A stretch of DNA of 64,000 nucleotides. Origin: Magicicada septendecula (lineage: Eukaryota > Arthropoda > Insecta > Hemiptera > Cicadidae). The number at the start of each line of letters is the position of its first letter. Within the stretch, counting starts at the first letter, position 1. The notes below the pieces were generated by a model. That model made no database searches and had not been told where the DNA came from. It saw nothing but the letters and a program-made list of their open reading frames with translations. Where the stretch lies: positions 434,001 to 498,000 of the forward strand of contig JAWRYS010000710.1 in assembly GCA_034769895.1 (NCBI GenBank). Reading direction: 5' to 3'. Shown here piece after piece: positions 46,748 through 59,848 of the stretch. A program made the translations under genes and the position numbers.

Positions 46748-49700
46748 GTCAATTTTTTTTTACGGCCTCTGCCGCCCTCTTTTTCGAAGTAGCTCGTCTT
46801 TGCATTTTTCTTCTGTTTCTATTAATGATTCGCTGCCAGGCTTATCTTATCAAGCCCTCTAAGTTGGACGCCACTTTGTAAGAAAACCCTGTATGCGGTC
46901 TTTACAAAAAAAGATAATAGAGAAAAAATTTTATTTTCAAAAAAATAAAATTTTCAAAAAAAAAATTTTGTTTATGTTTTAATCAATGTCTGTAATTGTG
47001 AAATAATCCTGTTTTAATGTTCTGTTAAAAATTTTAATAATTAAGAAGTTATTTATTAATTATTGAGCACTTCTGGAAGATCTGAACCAAGTCTGGAGTT
47101 AATCAGATTAACTCCGGTCAGCAATCGATTTGTGATGTTTAGTGCTGGTCCAATATCTCACTGTTAATTAATATTTTCTTCTTCTTGAAGTTTTGTTACA
47201 TTAATAAATAAACCTTAAATTAGCATGTGAAATAATAATAGATACAAACAATTGAAATAAATGGATTTATTAACAAATTTAATAAATAATCGATTTTCTA
47301 ATCGATTGGGAGCAATTATCGACTCCGTCTCAGGGAATAATCGATTCGTTCATACAGTGGAAAAAATTATTACAAGTATTATATAAAAAAGGTTCTTGGA
47401 GCGATTATATTAATAGTCAGAGAAGGGTAATGAGAAAGTATAACATTAACAATTAAAGTAGTTCCATAATTATCATCTAACAATATTTAAATAATTCTGA
47501 TATAATGTTTAAAAAAGTTGAATCGTCAAACAATGTGTAGCTTCTGACGTCACTCGATGAGGAAGGCACAGATTCGTATTTTTCAAAGATGGCCGCTCCT
47601 AGGTATGGCGAGGTTATTGGTAATGTCGTCGTGTTAAAATCTCACAGCAAAATTACCTTCATAAATGTTTGAAATGTCCCCGCACTGGTGTAATCTGTCT
47701 AATAGGTTGTTTGGTGTGTTCTGAAGAAGTGTTCCGTGTATACTTGTGTTAATTATGTTATTTGATTTGTGTTCACTTCTGTGGGTTAACTATTCAAAAA
47801 GTGGTTATGATTTGTAGCGTTAGTTATCACAGATATATATTGTTTTACTGTTTTAAATCACTAGTATAATGAAGTTTGGTGTTAGTTTTCACTATTGTCG
47901 CTAAAGTTTCTGTAGGTTTAGTTAGAAAAGTGTTTAATTTATTTAACTCTCGTTACACTGATATTAGAAGGTAACCGTAGTACCATTTTCTACACGGTTT
48001 TAAGGAACGTTATATTACACAACTATTCAGCTTGATATTCAACAAAAGACTAAACTAACTTCCTTCATGTTAGTCAAAATCTGGCCCAGTTAATCTTTGA
48101 AAAAGTATTGTTAAAATATTTTGATTTCCCATACACATGATACAAAATTACATTATATATGGAATTTATTTATTTTATTCATCACTTTCATGAATTATGA
48201 ACCTTATCAGTGGTTTAATCATCTCATTCCTTTTAAATTGATACATTATAGTCCATATCTGTTGACATTTTGTGGAAATTACCAAATTTCTCTCTTTTTG
48301 GAAATTTAGGCTCAAAAATTGGTTTCCGCCTTCATATAATTTTTCTGCCATTTTAATTGTTATTAATACGATTATAATAAATTTTAATTAGTCATATTTC
48401 TCTTCCTTTCCTTAAATACATATAAATTGAACCTTTGAACTGGTTTTTTATGTTAATCTCTGAATTTGACATTGCTCTTTAAAATTAATTAATTTATATA
48501 TTTTGAAAATTTACAATATTTTAAGGTATATTTCCTTATTATCACTTTAACTCATAGGATCATTCACAGTAGTGGTTAACTGATTTACCTTACCTAAATC
48601 TTGCTAGTTTACAGGAATTGTAAGTGAATTAAATGGTTTATATGGCTTCTGTGAATTCACCACATGGCCTAGAGTTTAGAATTTTACATTTCTGTCTTTC
48701 TCAAATAAATTTAATCCTACTCCTCCTCTGACTTTACATAGTTATTATTACATGAAAATAAAACGTTTTACAAACCCATTGTGAGGTGTAGTATTTGATT
48801 AATACTACTATTATATAAAAAATAATAATGAACATCATTCAGCATTCTAAGGTTGAACATATTGCTGACATGGTTTGAAAACATACATTTAACTCTTTTT
48901 GAATTAATACAGCATACCTACTGAAACATTATTAATGGTATGCATGCTGTTATTTGGCAAACATAATTCATTTTAAACACATATAAATCTTATTTACTAA
49001 AAATTCTTATAAACCTATTGAGTTCATGGCTGTGAACAAATAGCCATTTTAAACAATTTAAACCTATGAATATAAATTAATGCCAGTCCTTTCTGGTCTA
49101 AACCATTATTATCTATTATCCCCTTCATCAGTAAACATGTCCACCCATACTCTAGTTATTATCATTTTTACAAATGTCTTGTAATAACAGAGTTACATTG
49201 AAATAATAAAATATTGGAAATCTTCCATTTTATTATTTTATGATGATGTGTATTATTGAATATAAAAGTTGTTATATAGCATATTGATAAGTTATAGTAT
49301 CACCAACTTTAAGTTTATTGTATTTCCAAAAACACTTGCACAAGTTCACTTTCACTGGTGGTTCTGATATTTTGAGTCTTATTATCTCAGACCAGACCTT
49401 TAGTAATCCTGGACTGTTAAGACTTGTTTATTTTCTTTATCACACAATAGCTTTAGTTGGTTCACTTCTTATTATACTAGACAACACTTTTGATTTCTTA
49501 ATAATTACATTTTTATAGGATTTTGGGATGTTATACTTTCTTTTTAATTGTCTCTATGGGTTTGGGGTTGATGGTATTTAATAATAGGTTTTATAACGGT
49601 GTTTCTTTCATACTATTTCTTCCTCTCTTCTTGTCTTTCTTCTTATCTTCTTTCTTGTCTTTCTTCTGGTCTTCCTTCTTCTTGTCTTCTTGTCTTCATT

Positions 49701-51394
49701 CTTCACTCTTGGGTAAACCAAGGTACTTCGTGTTATCTCGACTGATGTTTAGTTTGGAGTATCGAAGTTATTTACTGATACTGACTTTGCTCTTCGCTAA
49801 AGGTTTCAGGGTATTGTTTACTTCCTGATCACAAATTTTATTCTTCCTTCTTCTTGTCTTTGGGGTATTTTGGTGTTTCACCACTCTCAAACTGATTCTC
49901 TCTTCATGATATTGTGTAATCTAATTTGTTTACTGCTCCTAGCTTCCTGGGTAAATTCCTGATTTTATAATATGAGTTGCTTTCATTAATTTCTTTGATT
50001 TTTAACAGTGGTTTTTATATAATGTAATGAGAATTTTTATTTTATTGTTGTTTATTCCTTTGATTTCATTCAATTTCATTCGATTTTATATTAACATATG
50101 TGGTGTAATTAATTTTTATTATTTTATATGAATTAATAAATAGTGGATTTTCTGTCACGCTACAGAATGCCCTTCTCCAGAAGTAATTTTTTCAGACTAT
50201 ACTTGCTTTGTCTGAAACAATTGCTTATGATAATTATTGTAGTTTTGTTATTATTCTTGACTTCCTTCCATTTTAAAAATTCTCCAATTTATATTTGAGC
50301 TTATATCCTTCTCATTCTCACTTGATCTTCCTTGATAGTAATAGTCATCTGAGTTTCATATTTATTATTTCATTTTCATATTTCTTCTTAGTATTTTCTC
50401 CTTGGGATATTTCCTCCCTATCGTTCCCTACTTTGTGAGTTGGTTCAGTTCAGAGAGGCACTGTACACTACTTCCTCTGCTGTCCAATACTTCACACATA
50501 TTTGAGTACAGAGGCAAATCATCTCTGCTCAAAAAACATATTAATACTGCTGGAATTATCTACAGACAGATTAAAAAAAATTATTCAGAATAGTACACAT
50601 TTGTTACTATTAAAAAAAAATATCTTTGGGATACTTCACTTATTACTTATTATATTTCTCAGAGATTTTAATATTCCTATCTCAGTTGTTCTTCTGACTC
50701 TTTAACTTGATGTTTCATTCATTTGATATTATGGTAGGAAGCTCCTCTATTATTACATTCTTCAACTTTCCTTATCATATAAAGCTTTTGGTTATAAATT
50801 CTTTATTACCTTCTGGTTTTTTTATTATTATCTGCATTGTTTATAGTAGCATATCTTTATGACATTTTTATTTTATTGCTCGGTTTTTGTTATTTCCACT
50901 TGTTCTATTTTTTAGAACTTTTTATAACTGTCATTATCACAATTGACATTTAATTCATAAATAAATTTATATTACTTCGTTTAATTACATATATCTTTGA
51001 TATTATTCTCACATTATTCCTGTCATGGTATTATCCTTTCGAATGAATGTTTTTTATTAATTTTATAATGAGGTCATAATTTCTCCTCATACCACTTCAA
51101 AGTTTTATTATCTCATAATTCCACATAAGTTTTTGTATTTTATTATATTCAATCACTCAAATCGTATCACACGGTTTATTTCCTTTCGTATCCCTTTATG
51201 GAAAGTTTTTCACACTTTATATTGAGATTAGACATGATCATATTTCTCCAGAATTATTTGTTTTAATTCTAAAGTCTGTTTCCTTTATTCATCTCATTAT
51301 GATCCTTTATAAACATAGTAAATATATTTTATGCTTACCATAAATATGGTATTAAATCTTTTCTGTTTATTTCACCCAAGTGTTTTATTAATAA

Positions 51395-51980
51395 TTGGTC
51401 GGTAAGTAGTACTTACTCTTGGTTTGGAAACTTGATTTATACACAATTCAAAATTCATTCTTCTTATATTATTCCATAAAGTTTTCTCAAATAATTTGTA
51501 TGTAAGGTGGGCTTGCTTTCTTTTTAAATTTAGTTGTTTTCAAATCAGAATTCCTTTAATATTTCTGCAAAATGGTTTTTCTCAAATACTTGGTTAGTAA
51601 TGTGGTCTTACATTGTTTTAAAATTTGGATGAGTCAAAATTCTTCTTTTATATTCTTGTCATAAAGTTTTTCAAATTTTTAGTTAGTAATGTGATCTTAC
51701 ACTTGTTTGGAATTTATTTGAATTATTTCATTCTATTCCTTTTATCCTTCTATAAAGTTTTCTTCAAATGCTTGGTATGTAAGGTGATCTTACAATTGTT
51801 TTGGAATTTGGATTATTTCTAAATTCTGTTTTATATTATTTCTACAAGATTTCTCTCAAATAATTAGTATGTAAGGTGTTCTTACTTTTGTTTTAGAATT
51901 TTGTCGATTTATAAATTCTTTTTCTTCTCTTTCCAAAATGTTTCTTTTAAATAATTGTATGTAATTTGGTATTACATTAT
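51395..51980. repeat. seven-copy hairpin sub-repeat (unit E)
   Basis: Same as unit D, including the GTAAT variant in copy 4. Confidence 0.85.
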
Positions 51981-52245
51981 TTTTAGAATTTTGAAGGTTT
52001 TTATTCATAAAATTTCTTTATGGATGCCTGGTTAAAGACACCCTTAACTTTATTGGAACCCATCTCCTTAATTTTGTTATTGAAGTTATTGGTGGGATTA
52101 CTGTTATCCTCTTCCAATAACTCATGTCGGATGTCCTTTAGGTAGTTGCACCCGATGACTGTGATACGATTATTATTATTTATATTATTACACTCATTAT
52201 TAAGATACCCAGTATTTAGGAGCAGTAACGGGTTCTGGCGATTTA

Positions 52246-54350
52246 TTACTGCCTGTGCCCGTTTAAAGGCTCGACATCGTTGTTCCTTTGTGCCATACTA
52301 GTTGAAGCATCATTTGGGATGCTTAGAGTGGGCCCCTGTCGATCTGTCCTATGGTCTTCCAGTCGTTCGTGGTTAGACCTCCGTTCAGCATCGTCTAAAC
52401 TAGTACTCCTTCTCGTCGGATAGTACCTTGGTTGGTCCCGTTCTAGGCTCCTCCGCCTGTCTTCATATCCTGTCTTCGATTGTTGTTGTATCTTCGCTGT
52501 CGATCATCTGTGGCTCGTATGAAATTCACTTGTGGGCGGGGAAACCTATTATTAACGGGATTACCATTATTTGGACCCGCACGATTATTATTATTATGGT
52601 AACGATCATTACCATAATTGGGGCTTCTCTGACTATTTTGGTTATGAGGGTAGGGATTTCTGTTACCCTGATAACCATTAGAGGGTCGACTCGGGTTCAC
52701 ATGGTTTGGGCCTGTATTATTATTATTATTTTGATTAGTAGTGCTAAAGTTATGATTATTGTTAAAACTTTTATTCTGCGGGTATGCCCGGCCTCCTTGG
52801 TACCCAGTGTTGGTGTTGTTCGTACCCTGGTTGTTGTTCGGATACGTCCTTGGTTCGGGCCCATCATTTCTTCTCCGGCTCTGTCGGTAGTAGTCTTCGT
52901 TTTCGTAGTTTTCGAGGAGTTCTGTCATTGCCTGGATCGTTTTTATTTGGCTGCCTCTCCTCGCACGTATTACCTCTTCGTCATCATGGTATGACAACTT
53001 ATTTATTAGGCACTCCTCAGGTATGGCCGGTTCTAAATGCTTGGCCATACATACCTTGCCGAGGAAATAAGCTATCATAGAACTACCGACTTGTGGTTTG
53101 TAGTGGCCGTGGCATATATTATCTCTTATCAAGTTTTGAGTCGTCTCCGACCAGTACTTGGCCTTGAAGAGGCTCTTAAATTGCTGATAACTTTCGATGT
53201 CACTCCGGTTGGCCATCCACCAATGGTCATTCACCTCCCGAAACGACTCGTCTAGGATTTCCCGGTTCTGGACCCATCGGTTCCCTCTGTGTTTTTCTAG
53301 GTATTCCTCTATGCGTGCCAAGAACTCCATAGGCTTCCGTTTATATTGCCGGAAATTAAGCCACTCTCTGTTTTCGGAAATTGGGAAATGATTGTAACCA
53401 GTTGGTCTGTTCCTTATCAATTCAATCTCCTCCTGGCTCTGACGCACTTGTCCTGTGATGTTCGTCATAGCGGCTTCCACGCCGTCGCATCTTTCGGTTA
53501 CATGTGTCCGCACTTTATTCATTTCTTCCAGGGCAAATTTCTTGTTTTCTTCCAGTTTTGTTTCCTGTTGTTCCTTGACATGTGTAATCTCTTTATGTAT
53601 TACCTCCCGGACTTCCAGCACTTCGTTTTCGGTCTGACGACATCTTTCGTCTACTTCCCTGATCTGCTGGTTAACAACCACGACTTCCTGTTCTAACTTC
53701 TTTACGATGGATTTCTTCGTCTCTGTTATCCTTTTATTTAACTCTTCTTTTGCCAACTCTATTCTCTTCTCTACCTTATTCATGCTTTCCTGGTTAACTT
53801 CCCTCAGTTCTTCTCTTAACCTTTGATTATTCTCGTCCATTTTCTCCTCCATTTTCTGATTATTTTCTTCCAACTTTTCCCTCAGTTGCTGATTGTCGCT
53901 TTCCATTTTCCTACTTGTTTCCTCCATTTTTTCTTCTATCTTCTTACTCAAATTTTTACTGGTTTCTTCAATCCTTTTGTTGGTATTTTCTATGCTTTTA
54001 TTTATTCCACCCAAATCTTCCTTCAAGGACTGCTTATCTTCCTTCCTTTCCTTACTTGATTCTTCCATTTTATTATTAGTGGAATCCATTTTCTTACTCA
54101 AGGATTGGTTGTCCCTTTTCAGGTCTTCCATCTTCTTACTGGTTTCTTCCATTTTCTCCATCATCTGCCTGAGCATTCCTTGTGTTGTCATGTTCTCTGT
54201 TTGTGAAGGTTTCTCCTTCTCTGGGACATTAACTTCCCCTGTCTGCGTTGTTACTTCAGGTTGTTCCTCTGGTGGTACGGGTTGTTTCGGTTCCCCCTGG
54301 GCCACTAACACTTCTGGATCTTCAACGGGTGTTGCCTCCTTATCCCCCAT
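52246..54350 (-). CDS. array gag, best-preserved copy (unit E, 635 residues)
   Basis: The frame runs from ATG 54350 to a stop at 52443. Residues 1-55 are P/E/T/Q-rich. About 55-310 form a long, highly charged coiled coil with E/K/N/Q heptads (for example EEKMEETSRKMESDNQQLRE). About 325-485 are a retroelement capsid-like domain (EWLNFRQYKRKPMEFLARIE, DHWWMANRSD, KAKYWSETTQNLIRDNI, AKHLEPAIPEE) related to the capsid of the adjacent Gypsy gag. About 490-635 are an N/G/R/P-rich tail with no zinc knuckle. The product would build virus-like particles and bind RNA, which is inference from the family. The native start further upstream is lost through a T-tract change near 54358. The 10-nt deletion replaces the natural C-terminus by RQDMKTGGGA. 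No pol follows. Confidence 0.8.
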
Positions 54351-57300
54351 GTCAATTTTTTTTTACGGCCTCTGCCGCCCTCTTTTTCGAAGTAGCTCGT
54401 CTTTGCATTTTTCTTCTGTTTCTATTAATGATTCGCTGCCAGGCTTATCTTATCAAGCCCTCTAAGTTGGACGCCACTTTGTAAGAAAACCCTGTATGCG
54501 GTCTTTACAAAAAAAGATAATAGAGAAAAAATTTTATTTTCAAAAAAATAAAATTTTCAAAAAAAAAATTTTGTTTATGTTTTAATCAATGTCTGTAATT
54601 GTGAAATAATCCTGTTTTAATGTTCTGTTAAAAATTTTAATAATTAAGAAGTTATTTATTAATTATTGAGCACTTCTGGAAGATCTGAACCAAGTCTGGA
54701 GTTAATCAGATTAACTCCGGTCAGCAATCGATTTGTGATGTTTAGTGCTGGTCCAATATCTCACTGTTAATTAATATTTTCTTCTTCTTGAAGTCTTGTT
54801 ACATTAATAAATAAACCTTAAATTAGCATGTGAAATAATAATAGATACAAACAATTGAAATAAATGGATTTATTAACAAATTTAATAAATAATCGATTTT
54901 TAATCGATTGGGAGCAATTATCGACTCCGTCTCAGGGAATAATCGATTCGTTCATACAGTGGAAAAAATTATTACAAGTATTATATAAAAAAGGTTCTTG
55001 GAGCGATTATATTAATAGTCAGAGAAGGGTAATGAGAAAGTATAACATTAACAATTAAAGTAGTTCCATAATTATCATCTAACAATATTTAAATAATTCT
55101 GATATAATGTTTAAAAAAGTTGAATCGTCAAACAATGTGTAGCTTCTGACGTCACTCGATGAGGAAGGCACAGATTCGTATTTTTCAAAGATGGCCGCTC
55201 CTAGGTATGGCGAGGTTATTGGTAATGTCGTCGTGTTAAAATCTCACAGCAAAATTACCTTCATAAATGTTTGAAATGTCCCCGCACTGGTGTAATCTGT
55301 CTAATAGGTTGTTTGGTGTGTTCTGAAGAAGTGTTCCGTGTATACTTGTGTTAATTATGTTATTTGATTTGTGTTCACTTCTGTGGGTTAACTATTCAAA
55401 AAGTGGTTATGATTTGTAGCGTTAGTTATCACAGATATATATTGTTTTACTGTTTTAAATCACTAGTATAATGAAGTTTGGTGTTAGTTTTCACTATTGT
55501 CGCTAAAGTTTCTGTAGGTTTAGTTAGAAAAGTGTTTAATTTATTTAACTCTCGTTACACTGATATTAGAAGGTAACCGTAGTACCATTTTCTACACGGT
55601 TTTAAGGAACGTTATATTACACAACTATTCAGCTTGATATTCAACAAAAGACTAAACTAACTTCCTTCATGTTAGTCAAAATCTGGCCCAGTTAATCTTT
55701 GAAAAAGTATTGTTAAAATATTTTGATTTCCCATACACATGATACAAAATTACATTATATATGGAATTTATTTATTTTATTCATCACTTTCATGAATTAT
55801 GAACCTTATCAGTGGTTTAATCATCTCATTCCTTTTAAATTGATACATTATAGTCCATATCTGTTGACATTTTGTGGAAATTACCAAATTTCTCTCTTTT
55901 TGGAAATTTAGGCTCAAAAATTGGTTTCCGCCTTCATATAATTTTTCTGCCATTTTAATTGTTATTAATACGATTATAATAAATTTTAATTAGTCATATT
56001 TCTCTTCCTTTCCTTAAATACATATAAATTGAACCTTTGAACTGGTTTTTTATGTTAATCTCTGAATTTGACATTGCTCTTTAAAATTAATTAATTTATA
56101 TATTTTGAAAATTTACAATATTTTAAGGTATATTTCCTTATTATCACTTTAACTCATAGGATCATTCACAGTAGTGGTTAACTGATTTACCTTACCTAAA
56201 TCTTGCTAGTTTACAGGAATTGTAAGTGAATTAAATGGTTTATATGGCTTCTGTGAATTCACCACATGGCCTAGAGTTTAGAATTTTACATTTCTGTCTT
56301 TCTCAAATAAATTTAATCCTACTCCTCCTCTGACTTTACATAGTTATTATTACATGAAAATAAAACGTTTTACAAACCCATTGTGAGGTGTAGTATTTGA
56401 TTAATACTACTATTATATAAAAAATAATAATGAACATCATTCAGCATTCTAAGATTGAACATATTGCTGACATGGTTTGAAAACATACATTTAACTCTTT
56501 TTGAATTAATACAGCATACCTACTGAAACATTATTAATGGTATGCATGCTGTTATTTGGCAAACATAATTCATTTTAAACACATATAAATCTTATTTACT
56601 AAAAATTCTTATAAACCTATTGAGTTCATGGCTGTGAACAAATAGCCATTTTAAACAATTTAAACCTATGAATATAAATTAATGCCAGTCCTTTCTGGTC
56701 TAAACCATTATTATCTATTATCCCCTTCATCAGTAAACATGTCCACCCATACTCTAGTTATTATCATTTTTACAAATGTCTTGTAATAACAGAGTTGCAT
56801 TGAAATAATAAAATATTGGAAATCTTCCATTTTATTATTTTATGATGATGTGTATTATTGAATATAAAAGTTGTTATATAGCGTATTGATAAGTTATAGT
56901 ATCACCAACTTTAAGTTTATTGTATTTCCAAAAACACTTGCACAAGTTCACTTTCACTGGTGGTTCTGATATTTTGAGTCTTATTATCTCAGACCAGACC
57001 TTTAGTAATCCTGGACTGTTAAGACTTGTTTATTTTCTTTATCACACAATAGCTTTAGTTGGTTCACTTCTTATTATACTAGACAACACTTTTGATTTCT
57101 TAATAATTACATTTTTATAGGATTTTGGGATGTTATACTTTCTTTTTAATTGTCTCTATGGGTTTGGGGTTGATGGTATTTAATAATAGGTTTTATAACG
57201 GTGTTTCTTTCATACTATTTCTTCCTCTCTTCTTGTCTTTCTTCTTATCTTCTTTCTTGTCTTTCTTCTGGTCTTCCTTCTTCTTGTCTTCTTGTCTTCA

Positions 57301-58997
57301 TTCTTCACTCTTGGGTAAACCAAGGTACTTCGTGTTATCTCGACTGATGTTTAGTTTGGAGTATCGAAGTTATTTACTGATACTGACTTTGCTCTTCGCT
57401 AAAGGTTTCAGGGTATTGTTTACTTCCTGATCACAAATTTTATTCTTCCTTCTTCTTGTCTTTGGGGTATTTTGGTGTTTCACCACTCTCAAACTGATTC
57501 TCTCTTCATGATATTGTGTAATCTAATTTGTTTACTGCTCCTAGCTTCCTGGGTAAATTCCTGATTTTATAATATGAGTTGCTTTCATTAATTTCTTTGA
57601 TTTTTAACAGTGGTTTTTTTATAATGTAATGAGAATTTTTATTTTATTGTTGTTTATTCCTTTGATTTCATTCAATTTCATTCGATTTTATATTAACATA
57701 TGTGGTGTAATTAATTTTTATTATTTTATATGAATTAATAAATAGTGGATTTTCTGTCACGCTACAGAATGCCCTTCTCCAGAAGTAATTTTTTCAGACT
57801 ATACTTGCTTTGTCTGAAACAATTGCTTATGATAATTATTGTAGTTTTGTTATTATTCTTGACTTCCTTCCATTTTAAAAATTCTCCTATTTATATTTGA
57901 GCTTATATCCTTCTCATTCTCACTTGATCTTCCTTGATAGTAATAGTCATCTGAGTTTCATATTTATTATTTCATTTTCATATTTCTTCTTAGTATTTTC
58001 TCCTTGGGATATTTCCTCCCTATCGTTCCCTACTTTGTGAGTTGGTTCAGTTCAGAGAGGCACTGTACACTACTTCCTCTGCTGTCCAATACTTCACACA
58101 TATTTGAGTACAGAGGCAAATCATCTCTGCTCAAAAAACATATTAATACTGCTGGAATTATCTACAGACAGATTAAAAAAAATTATTCAGAATAGTACAC
58201 ATTTGTTACTATTAAAAAAAAATATCTTTGGGATACTTCACTTATTACTTATTATATTTCTCAGAGATTTTAATATTCCTATCTCAGTTGTTCTTCTGAC
58301 TCTTTAACTTGATGTTTCATTCATTTGATATTATGGTAGGAAGCTCTTCTATTATTACATTCTTCAACTTTCCTTATCATATAAAGCTTTTGGTTATAAA
58401 TTCTTTATTACCTTCTGGTTTTTTTATTATTATCTGCATTGTTTATAGTAGCATATCTTTATGACATTTTTATTTTATTGCTCTGTTTTTATTATTTCCA
58501 CTTGTTCTATTTTTTAGAACTTTTTATAACTGTCATTATCACAATTGACATTTAATTCATAAATCATTTTATATTACTTCGTTTAATTACATATATCTTT
58601 GATATTATTCTCACATTATTCCTGTCATGGTTATTATCCTTTCGAATGAATGTTTTTTATTAATTTTATAATGAGGTCATAATTTCTCCTCATACCACTT
58701 CAAAGTTTTATTATCTCATAATTCCACATAAGTTTTTGTATTTTATTATATTCAATCACTCAAATCGTATCACACGGTTTATTTCCTTTCGTATCCCTTT
58801 ATGGAAAGTTTTTCACACTTTATATTGAGATTAGACATGATCATATTTCTCCAGAATTATTTGTTTTAATTCTAAAGTCTGTTTCCTTTATTCATCTCAT
58901 TATGATCCTTTATAAACATAGTAAATATATTTTATGCTTACCATAAATATGGTATTAAATCTTTTCTGTTTATTTCACCCAAGTGTTTTATTAATAA

Positions 58998-59583
58998 TTG
59001 GTCGGTAAGTAGTACTTACTCTTGGTTTGGAAACTTGATTTATACACAATTCAAAATTCATTCTTCTTATATTATTCCATAAAGTTTTCTCAAATAATTT
59101 GTATGTAAGGTGGGCTTGCTTTCTTTTTAAATTTAGTTGTTTTCAAATCAGAATTCCTTTAATATTTCTGCAAAATGGTTTTTCTCAAATACTTGGTTAG
59201 TAATGTGGTCTTACATTGTTTTAAAATTTGGATGAGTCAAAATTCTTCTTTTATATTCTTGTCATAAAGTTTTTCAAATTTTTAGTTAGTAATGTGATCT
59301 TACACTTGTTTGGAATTTATTTGAATTATTTCATTCTATTCCTTTTATCCTTCTATAAAGTTTTCTTCAAATGCTTGGTATGTAAGGTGATCTTACAATT
59401 GTTTTGGAATTTGGATTATTTCTAAATTCTGTTTTATATTATTTCTACAAGATTTCTCTCAAATAATTAGTATGTAAGGTGTTCTTACTTTTGTTTTAGA
59501 ATTTTGTCGATTTATAAATTCTTTTTCTTCTCTTTCCAAAATGTTTCTTTTAAATAATTGTATGTAATTTGGTATTACATTAT
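58998..59583. repeat. seven-copy hairpin sub-repeat (unit F)
   Basis: As in D and E, with the GTAAT variant in copy 4. Confidence 0.85.
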
Positions 59584-59848
59584 TTTTAGAATTTTGAAGG
59601 TTTTTATTCATAAAATTTCTTTATGGATGCCTGGTTAAAGACACCCTTAACTTTATTGGAACCCATCTCCTTAATTTTGTTATTGAAGTTATTGGTGGGA
59701 TTACTGTTATCCTCTTCCAATAACTCATGTCGGATGTCCTTTAGGTAGTTGCACCCGATGACTGTGATACGATTATTATTATTTATATTATTACACTCAT
59801 TATTAAGATACCCAGTATTTAGGAGCAGTAACGGGTTCTGGCGATTTA

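Larger units (their letters stand above)
39113..46876 (-). mobile_element. array unit D, complete (7764 bp)
   Basis: The extra length comes from a 160-bp internal duplication shared only with unit G. In the middle it shares with E a cluster of derived states (CTCGGTTTTTGTTATT, ATAAATAAATTT, CATGGTATTATCC; 43278-43430). Its gag shares other states with C. This mixed affinity is the clearest sign of exchange between units. Confidence 0.85.
46877..54479 (-). mobile_element. array unit E, complete (7603 bp)
   Basis: No 160-bp duplication. It shares CACAGATTCG near 47571, ATTTTGTTATTG near 52073 and AATTAAGCC near 53358 with F, and the derived 50.88-51.03-kb cluster with D. It carries the least damaged gag in the window. 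Confidence 0.85.
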
